Assembly (NCBI RefSeq): GCF_052045245.1
Contig: NZ_JBQEON010000016.1
Span: 76,903-140,902 of the forward strand
DNA from: Burkholderia sp052045245
GTDB taxonomy: Bacteria > Pseudomonadota > Gammaproteobacteria > Burkholderiales > Burkholderiaceae
Length of the DNA: 64,000 nucleotides
Direction of reading: 5' to 3'
Shown: piece after piece, positions 57,994 through 64,000 of the stretch
Position numbering within the stretch: the stretch's first letter is position 1
How the letters are laid out: each line of letters opens with the position of its first letter
Position numbers and translations under genes: made by a program
Notes under the pieces: model-generated
Told to the model about the DNA's origin: nothing
The model's database searches: none
Seen by the model: the letters and a program-made list of their open reading frames with translations, nothing else

Positions 57994-59328
57994 TTACTTG
58001 TCGTCGCCCTTGATCTGCGGCAGCGCCGACGTTTCACCCGGCGTCAGCAGCCCGACTTGCGAATACACGCGCAGCTTGTCGCGCGTATCGGTGATGTCGA
58101 GGTTGCGCATCGTCAGCTGACCGATACGGTCGCGCGGCGAGAACGTCGATGCGACCTTCTCCATCGACAGGCGTTCGGGCTGATACGTGAGGTTCGGCGA
58201 CTTCGTGCTCAGGATCGAGTAGTCGTTGCCGCGGCGCAGTTCGATCTTCACTTCGCCGGTGATCGCGCGCGCGACCCAGCGTTGCGCGGTTTCGCGCAGC
58301 ATGATCGCCTGCGGGTCGAACCAGCGGCCCTGGTACAGCAGGCGGCCGAGGCGGCGACCGTTCTCGCGGTACTGCTCGATCGTGTCTTCGTTGTGGATGC
58401 CGGTGACGAGACGCTCATACGCGATGTACAGCAGCGCGAGGCCCGGGGCTTCGTAGATGCCGCGGCTCTTCGCCTCGATGATGCGGTTCTCGATCTGGTC
58501 GCTCATGCCGAGGCCGTGGCGGCCGCCGATGCGGTTCGCCTCGAGCAGCAGCTCGACCGGATCCTTGAACTCGACGCCGTTCAGCGCGACCGGCTGGCCG
58601 TTCTCGAAGCGCACCGTCACTTCCTCGGCGGCGATCTTCACGTCGTCGCGCCAGAACGCGACGCCCATGATCGGGTTCACGATCTTGATGCCGCTTTCGA
58701 GGCTTTCCAGATCCTTCGCCTCGTGCGTCGCGCCGAGCAGGTTCGAGTCGGTCGAATACGCCTTCTCGGCCGACATCTTGTACGCGAAGCCGGCCTGGTT
58801 CATGAATTCTGACATTTCGGCGCGGCCGCCGAGTTCGTCGATGAACGTCTGGTCGAGCCACGGCTTGTAGATCTTCAGGTCCGGGTTCACGAGCAGGCCG
58901 TAGCGGTAGAACCGCTCGATGTCGTTGCCCTTGTACGTGCTGCCGTCGCCCCAGATGTTGACGCCGTCTTCCTTCATCGCGGCGACGAGCATCGTGCCCG
59001 TCACGGCGCGGCCGATCGGCGTCGTGTTGAAGTACGTGACGCCGGCCGTCGTGATGTGGAACGCGCCGCTTTGCAGCGCCGCGATGCCTTCGGCGACCAG
59101 CTGCGCGCGGCAGTCGATCAGGCGGGCGCCGGCTGCGCCGTATTCGATCGCGCGTTTCGGGATCGCGTCGTAATCGTCTTCGTCGGGCTGGCCGAGGTTC
59201 GCCGTGTATGCGTACGGGACGGCGCCCTTCAGTTTCATCCAGTGCAGCGCGGCGCTGGTGTCCAGGCCGCCGGAGAAGGCGATACCGACCTTCTGGCCGG
59301 TCGGGAGGCTTTCGAGAATCGTGCTCAT
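57994..59328 (-). CDS. argG: Argininosuccinate synthase (type 2)
   Basis: This 444-residue enzyme joins citrulline and aspartate with ATP in arginine synthesis. It has the N-type ATP pyrophosphatase loop IAFSGGLDTSAAL, GIHNEDTIEQYRENGRRLGRLLYQG and other blocks of the long ArgG (E. coli type, about 445 residues). The ATG at 59328 is preceded by a weak GGAATT. It has its own terminator and no other arginine genes nearby. Confidence 0.96.
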   Translation of the reverse strand: MSTILESLPTGQKVGIAFSGGLDTSAALHWMKLKGAVPYAYTANLGQPDEDDYDAIPKRAIEYGAAGARLIDCRAQLVAEGIAALQSGAFHITTAGVTYFNTTPIGRAVTGTMLVAAMKEDGVNIWGDGSTYKGNDIERFYRYGLLVNPDLKIYKPWLDQTFIDELGGRAEMSEFMNQAGFAYKMSAEKAYSTDSNLLGATHEAKDLESLESGIKIVNPIMGVAFWRDDVKIAAEEVTVRFENGQPVALNGVEFKDPVELLLEANRIGGRHGLGMSDQIENRIIEAKSRGIYEAPGLALLYIAYERLVTGIHNEDTIEQYRENGRRLGRLLYQGRWFDPQAIMLRETAQRWVARAITGEVKIELRRGNDYSILSTKSPNLTYQPERLSMEKVASTFSPRDRIGQLTMRNLDITDTRDKLRVYSQVGLLTPGETSALPQIKGDDK

Positions 59329-59670
59329 AGGAATTACCGTGGATTGAAGCCGGTGGGATCGTATTTCGCGGAATATGCGAGTATCGGCTGTCCGGGAAGT
59401 TGGGGCAAGACCTGATTTTCGCGCCAATACGTCGGTGGGCCCGTCGCGACGGGCCTGGCGGCCGGTTAACCGGCCGGAGAATCCGGCCTGAAACACGCCC
59501 GCACGGCGGTCGAAGCCGGCGGGAACGCGCCGGCGCGCCGGCCCGGTTTACAGGGCCGGATCGGCCGTCCGCGGGAGCCACCGTCGTCAGGATGGTGGCT
59601 CAGCGCGAACGAAAGGTAATTGAAATGTTCGCCGGCGCCGCCCGGCATCCGCCGGCCTTCGGCTTCGGAT
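59329..59670. other. Gene-free space with a 16-bp palindrome
   Basis: This 342-bp space lies upstream of argG and downstream of the FUSC gene. It contains GGCCGGTT-AACCGGCC, perfect and without spacer, at 59460-59475. CCGGCCC and GGGCCGG further along may be part of the FUSC terminator. I see no coding sequence. Confidence 0.5.
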
Positions 59671-60741
59671 TCAGATATTCCACGCCTGCGCGGTATCGAG
59701 CAGTTTCTCGCGCAACTGATCCACTTCGCCGGCCAGCTTGGCCGTGATCGACACGTAGCCGGACAGCTGCGGCGGTGCCGCGTCGTGCGGCGCGTCGGCC
59801 GGCCGGCGGCGCGCTGCGAGCCGGCTCGGCGTGCCGAACTTGAGCGCGCGGCTCGCGCCGACGAGCGTGTCGCGGATGCGCCGGTTCACCGCCTTCATCC
59901 CGGTGCGCATGTATTCGCGGGCGGCCAGGTCGTCCCGCGCCGGCACCGTGCTCGACAGGATCTCCAGGTAGCCGATGCACAGGCGCAGGCCGCGCTGGAT
60001 CGCCTCGAGCTGCGTGACCGGGATGTCGCATTCCTTCGACACCGACGGCATCAGCGAGCGCAATTGCACCAGCAGCGCGCTCAGCGCGGCCATTTCCTTC
60101 AGGTGCGCATCGTCGCTCACGTGGCGGTCGCCGGCGAGCCGCGCGTGCACGGCCGCGCACGCGCGCAGCGCGTCGGCAAGCTTGTAGCGCCACGAGTAGG
60201 TCGCATAGAGCGGCAGCGCGAACGAGAACGCCAGCGCGATCGCGATGCCGGTCAGCACGTTCACGGCGCGCCACAGGCCGTCGACGATCTCGTTGTCGCC
60301 GTGCCCCGCGACGATCACCATCGTGATCGCCGACAGCAGCGCGATATAGCCGGCCTTGCCGATCGCGTGATACGCGCAGAAGCCGCACGCGATCGCCATC
60401 AGCAGGTAGATCGCGACCGGCGCGTGCAGGAACGAGTAGAGGAGGATCAGTCCGAGCCCCGCCAGTGCGCCGATCGACGTGCCGAGCGCGCGCTCGGCCG
60501 CCTTCTTGCGGATGTTGCCGTGGTGCTGCAGCCCGCCGACGACGATCAGCACGGTGATCGTCGACCATTCGCCATGCGGCACGCGCAGGCCGGTGGACAA
60601 GCCGATCGATACGAGGATCGCGAGCGCGACGCGCGCCGCATGAATGAGCTTCGCGTGCCGGTAGCGGCGGTACGGGTCCAGCAGCGGACGGAGCGCGTGG
60701 CGCAGGAGCGGTGACAGTCGGGCAGGGAACTGGGCGGTCAT
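59671..60741 (-). CDS. FUSC-family membrane protein (aromatic-acid exporter type)
   Basis: This 356-residue protein has an N-terminal six-segment membrane region with GEWSTITVLIVVGGLQHHGNIRKKAAERALGTSIGALAGL, typical of FUSC/AaeB proteins, and a soluble helical C-terminus of about 160 residues. Full-length FUSC exporters have two such halves, so this is a half-size form. It may export aromatic acids or be one part of a dimer. Confidence 0.83.
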   Translation of the reverse strand: MTAQFPARLSPLLRHALRPLLDPYRRYRHAKLIHAARVALAILVSIGLSTGLRVPHGEWSTITVLIVVGGLQHHGNIRKKAAERALGTSIGALAGLGLILLYSFLHAPVAIYLLMAIACGFCAYHAIGKAGYIALLSAITMVIVAGHGDNEIVDGLWRAVNVLTGIAIALAFSFALPLYATYSWRYKLADALRACAAVHARLAGDRHVSDDAHLKEMAALSALLVQLRSLMPSVSKECDIPVTQLEAIQRGLRLCIGYLEILSSTVPARDDLAAREYMRTGMKAVNRRIRDTLVGASRALKFGTPSRLAARRRPADAPHDAAPPQLSGYVSITAKLAGEVDQLREKLLDTAQAWNI

Positions 60742-60909
60742 GACGGAGCGGGGATGGCCGGGGGGCGGCCGGCGGGGTGGCCCGAATACGCGCGGGCGGC
60801 CTGCGCGGGCCGGCGCCGCGCCGCACGCGCAGCTGACGTAACGCTAGCCGAACGCGCGCGGGCTGTCCACGGCGAGGCGGCCGGCGGCGAGGCCTGGCCG
60901 GCCGCCGCG

Positions 60910-62442
60910 TCACGCGTCGGCCGTGCTCGCCTCGGCGTTCGCCACGCGATTGCGGCCGCCGGTCTTCGCGCGATACAGCGCTTCGTCGGCCTGCCGCAGC
61001 AGCGTCGCGGCGTTCACGCGCCCGCCGGCGGCGGTGGCCGCGCCGATGCTCGCCGTCACGTGTCCGTACTGGCTGCGGCGGTGTGCGATGCCGAGCCCGG
61101 CGATCGCGCGCCGGATCGCTTCGGCGACGATCGCCGCGCCCTGTGCATCGGTGTCGGGCAACGTGACGACGAATTCCTCGCCGCCGTAGCGCGCGACGTG
61201 GTCGCTGGCGCGGCGCAGGCAGCTCAATGCGGATTGCGCGACGCGGCGCAACACGTCGTCGCCGGCCAGGTGGCCGTAGTCGTCGTTGAACGCCTTGAAA
61301 TGATCGACGTCGACGAACAGCACCGACAGCGGGCGGCCGCTGCGCGACGCGCGCTGCGCTTCCTTCGCGAGCACCGCGTCGAACGTGCCGCGATTGTCGA
61401 GGCCGGTCAGCGAATCGGTGCGCGCGAGCCGGTACAGCTTCGATTCGGCGATCTGCCTGCGCGTGAGTTCGCGCGACAGCGCGAGCGAGCCCCACGCGAT
61501 GAACACGGTAAACAGGCCCATCAGCACGGCGGCCCAGATCGTGCGATGGCGCCACGATCGGTAGATGTCGATCTCGGCGGGCGCGACGTCGACGACCAGC
61601 GGCAGATGCGCGAGATGCTTGTAAACATAGATGCGCCGCACGCCGTCGATCGCGCCGACGCCGGTCAGCGCGCCTTCCCTGCTGCGCTGTGCCTCGATGA
61701 AGAGCGGCGAGTCGTGAAGATCGAGGCCGACCACGCGCGCATCGTACGGCAGGCGGGACACGAGCGCGCCGTTGTCCTCGACGATCGCCGCGCTGCCATG
61801 CCGGCCGACCGCGAGACCGTCGAGCAGCGCGCGGAAGTAGTCGATGCTGAGCGTGCCGACGACGATCCCGCCGAAGCTGCCGTCGGCCAGCGTGATCCGG
61901 CGGCTGAGGGCGATCGTCAGTGCGCCGCCGCGCAGCCGGGATGCATAGGGCCGGCTGATGTAGAGGTCCTGCGCGAGCCGGTCGCGATGGACGGTGAAAT
62001 ACGCGCGATCGGCGAAATTGCCTTGCCGCGGCGGCGACGCGCTCGAATCGATCACGATATTGCCGTGCGCATCCATCACGAAAATGGCGCCGAGATACGG
62101 GCCGCTGGCCGCGCGGTCGAACAGCAGCCGGTGACGCTGGCGCGGCGGTAATGCCATCAGTTCGGGATCGGCCAGGCCGTCGACGACGTTTTGCAGCGAC
62201 AGATCATACAGTTCGATATTGCGGGAAATATCGCGCTCGATCAGCAGCATCAGATTGCGCGCATTTTCGACCGCATGGTCATGCGCGTCCTGCCGCGCCT
62301 CGATTAAAAGCGACGTGGAGAGCCCCCAGCTGAACAGCAGCAGCACGATGCCCGCGACGAGTACGCCGCGGGGCGACAGAATGCGTGCCACGACCGACGT
62401 GGTGTGGCGGCGCAGCGCAGCGAGCAGCGGGTGTGACTTCAT
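60910..62442 (-). CDS. Membrane diguanylate cyclase with periplasmic Cache-like sensor
   Basis: This 510-residue protein has membrane segments near residues 28-48 and 300-322, with a periplasmic sensor of about 250 residues between them (Cache-like: GAIFVMDAHGNIVIDSS, YISRPYASRLRGGALTIALSRRI). The C-terminal GGDEF domain has an intact active site YGGEEF and the RASD inhibitory site five residues before it. It should make c-di-GMP in response to a small ligand. No partner gene is adjacent. Confidence 0.92.
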   Translation of the reverse strand: MKSHPLLAALRRHTTSVVARILSPRGVLVAGIVLLLFSWGLSTSLLIEARQDAHDHAVENARNLMLLIERDISRNIELYDLSLQNVVDGLADPELMALPPRQRHRLLFDRAASGPYLGAIFVMDAHGNIVIDSSASPPRQGNFADRAYFTVHRDRLAQDLYISRPYASRLRGGALTIALSRRITLADGSFGGIVVGTLSIDYFRALLDGLAVGRHGSAAIVEDNGALVSRLPYDARVVGLDLHDSPLFIEAQRSREGALTGVGAIDGVRRIYVYKHLAHLPLVVDVAPAEIDIYRSWRHRTIWAAVLMGLFTVFIAWGSLALSRELTRRQIAESKLYRLARTDSLTGLDNRGTFDAVLAKEAQRASRSGRPLSVLFVDVDHFKAFNDDYGHLAGDDVLRRVAQSALSCLRRASDHVARYGGEEFVVTLPDTDAQGAAIVAEAIRRAIAGLGIAHRRSQYGHVTASIGAATAAGGRVNAATLLRQADEALYRAKTGGRNRVANAEASTADA

Positions 62443-62623
62443 CCTCGGGAAAGGGGCGGGGCGGCGGATATTGGCGCGGCGACGATTCCGCGCGCTGATT
62501 ATTTCGAATTAAACCGTATTATCTCGCGAATTCCCGATTCGCGCCGCGCGATGCAAAACATGCATGCCTCGCCAATCGCGTTTGAATCGGTTACGCATCA
62601 TTACCGTGTTTCGCCTCGCCGAT

Positions 62624-62637
62624 TTGACTTAAATCAA
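62624..62637. promoter_or_regulatory. FNR/ANR-like box
   Basis: TTGAC-TTAA-ATCAA matches the TTGAT-n4-ATCAA oxygen-sensor site with one mismatch. It lies in the 460-bp AT-rich space between the diguanylate cyclase (start 62442) and the amino-acid permease (start 62903), which holds no gene. Which gene it would serve is unclear. Confidence 0.4.
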
Positions 62638-62902
62638 TTTTCAGTGCCGGGGTTTTGTCTGAATATTGGGCGCGGGTCGATCGAATTGGCGTATTAATGC
62701 GCAGGCGCCGTGCGCGATGGCGGGGCGTTCGGATCCGAGCGGCCCCCATGACGAATCAGGTAGAATCCGCGCTTCGCCGCAGGCGCCCGGCGCGCAACGC
62801 GTATCGGGGCCGCATCGAAAGCATCGCAGCAGGCGGCGCGCGGCGCCCCGATTCCGCATGCGCCGGCTCCGGATGCCGGCTCGCTCAACGTTCGTCTCGT
62901 TT

Positions 62903-64000
62903 ATGTCCGCAATTCCGAATTCCGACCCACCCGGTTCGTCCGCGAACCCACCCAAGCTTCATCGCGCGCTGAAGGCGCGCCACCTGACGATGATCGCCAT
63001 CGGCGGCTCGATCGGCACGGGCCTGTTCGTCGCGTCCGGCGCGTCGATCTCGCAGGCCGGCCCCGGCGGCGCGATGCTCGCCTACATGATGATCGGGCTG
63101 ATGGTCTATTTCCTGATGACGAGCCTCGGCGAGATGGCCGCGTTCATGCCGGTGTCGGGCTCGTTCGCGACCTACGGCTCGAAATTCGTCGACGAAGGCT
63201 TCGGCTTCGCGCTCGGCTGGAACTACTGGTACAGCTGGGCCGTGACCCTCGCGGTCGAACTCGTCGCCGCGCAGCTCGTGATGAATTACTGGTTTCCGCA
63301 CGTGCCCGGCGTCTGGTGGAGCGCGATCTTCCTCACGCTGATCTTCGCGCTCAACGCGCTGTCGGTGCGTGGCTTCGGCGAGGCCGAATACTGGTTCGCG
63401 CTGATCAAGGTGCTGACCGTGCTCGCGTTCGTCGGCGTCGGCCTGCTGATGATCTTCGGGATCATGCAGGGCGGCCCGAGCGCGGGCTGGGGCAACCTCA
63501 CGATCGGCGATGCGCCGTTCGCGGGCGGCTGGGCGACGATGCTCGGCGTCGCGATGATCGCGGGCTTCTCGTTCCAGGGCACCGAAATGATCGGCGTCGC
63601 GGCCGGCGAATCGGAGAACCCGCGCACCACGATCCCGCGCGCGGTCAGCCAGATCTTCTGGCGGATCCTGCTGTTCTACGTGTTCGCGATCTTCGTGATC
63701 GGCGTGCTGATTCCGTACACCGACCCGAGCCTGCTGAAGAGCGACGTGACCGACATCGGTGTCAGCCCGTTCACGCTCGTGTTCCGCCACGCGGGCCTCG
63801 CGTTCGCGGCCGGCGTGATGAACGCGGTGATTCTGACGGCCGTGCTGTCGGCCGGCAACTCGGGCATGTATGCGTCGACGCGGATGCTCTACAACCTCGC
63901 CGTCGAAGGCCGCGCGCCGAAGCTGTTCGCGAAGCTGTCGCCGGGCGGTGTGCCGCGCAACGCGCTGTATGCGACGACGGCCGTCGGCGCGCTGTGCTTC
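62903..64000 (+). CDS. Amino-acid permease (APC family, LysP-like), cut by the window end
   Basis: The visible 366 residues cover an N-terminal cytoplasmic stretch and about nine membrane segments. HLTMIAIGGSIGTGLFVASGASISQAGPGGAML is the conserved start of the amino-acid transporter family that includes LysP and AnsP. The GESENPRTTIPRA motif is also present. It imports an amino acid, probably a basic one by resemblance to LysP. The ATG at 62903 is in the frame that stays open to the last base; the stop lies outside the window. Confidence 0.9.
   Translation, partial: MSAIPNSDPPGSSANPPKLHRALKARHLTMIAIGGSIGTGLFVASGASISQAGPGGAMLAYMMIGLMVYFLMTSLGEMAAFMPVSGSFATYGSKFVDEGFGFALGWNYWYSWAVTLAVELVAAQLVMNYWFPHVPGVWWSAIFLTLIFALNALSVRGFGEAEYWFALIKVLTVLAFVGVGLLMIFGIMQGGPSAGWGNLTIGDAPFAGGWATMLGVAMIAGFSFQGTEMIGVAAGESENPRTTIPRAVSQIFWRILLFYVFAIFVIGVLIPYTDPSLLKSDVTDIGVSPFTLVFRHAGLAFAAGVMNAVILTAVLSAGNSGMYASTRMLYNLAVEGRAPKLFAKLSPGGVPRNALYATTAVGALCF

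Noticed and set aside
60876..60906. GGCGGCCGG/CCGGCCGCC hairpin after the diguanylate cyclase
   Set aside because: A 9-bp stem without a T run in a GC-rich space could be chance.

Overview
The window is a high-GC bacterial chromosome segment with dense, short-spaced genes, many 4-base ATGA/GTGA overlaps, and protein families typical of Burkholderiales. The DUF3348/DUF802/OmpA/DUF2894 cluster, type 2 ArgG, DUF2970, the GTS-repeat lipoprotein and the abundance of LysR, MFS and ABC genes point to a Burkholderia of the cepacia-complex type. Species is inferred from gene content only. No rRNA, tRNA, CRISPR array or intact insertion sequence was seen. A 33-N scaffold gap lies at 15208-15240.

Layout. 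(1) 21-9722: a seven-gene minus-strand operon encodes a PotABC-type ABC importer, a three-part flavin/iron-sulfur amine dehydrogenase resembling opine oxidase or HcnABC, and a periplasmic binding protein. A divergent IclR regulator lies at one end; two LysR tails and an MFS symporter lie at the other. (2) 9723-15076: a truncated porin behind two perfect palindromes, an amidohydrolase, a small membrane protein, a chemotaxis receptor and a zinc-ribbon protein. (3) 15284-23890: transport and redox genes, including an amino-acid binding protein, a CynX-type MFS, a divergent HTH regulator/SDR pair around a 14-bp palindrome, an RclA/MerA-like flavoprotein and a LysE exporter. (4) 24354-29189: a four-gene operon with a MotA/TolQ-like channel subunit carrying a very long coiled-coil tail, a MotB/OmpA-like partner, and DUF3348 and DUF2894 proteins. 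The channel pair resembles ZorA/ZorB of the Zorya anti-phage system. This is the strongest candidate for a poorly described system here.

(5) 29224-35864: FMN reductase, a possible acetyltransferase, a 28-codon membrane peptide with its own terminator, a methyltransferase-like membrane protein, and a lipoprotein with 64 tandem Gly-Thr-Ser units. (6) 34878-39080: an SDR, Baeyer-Villiger monooxygenase and alpha/beta hydrolase operon with a divergent TetR, which reads as an alcohol to ketone to ester to acid route. (7) 39134-44442: a lower-GC HigBA toxin-antitoxin pair, a truncated quinone reductase, a LysR divergent from a GST and a PPOX-FNR-ferredoxin fusion, and a DUF2970 protein. (8) 44993-49127: a TonB receptor, PnuC-like carrier and APH-type kinase, which looks like an import-and-phosphorylate module for a vitamin or nucleoside. 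(9) 49377-64000: O-methyltransferase, DUF1176 protein, RtcB RNA ligase, LysE exporter, a tartrate locus (LysR, TtuC, TtuB), a small kinase, ArgG, a FUSC-type exporter, a GGEEF diguanylate cyclase and an amino-acid permease cut by the window end.

Three truncated genes (LysR tails at 1500-1679, porin at 10025-10807, quinone reductase at 39842-40255) suggest that several small deletions have shaped this accessory-type segment.
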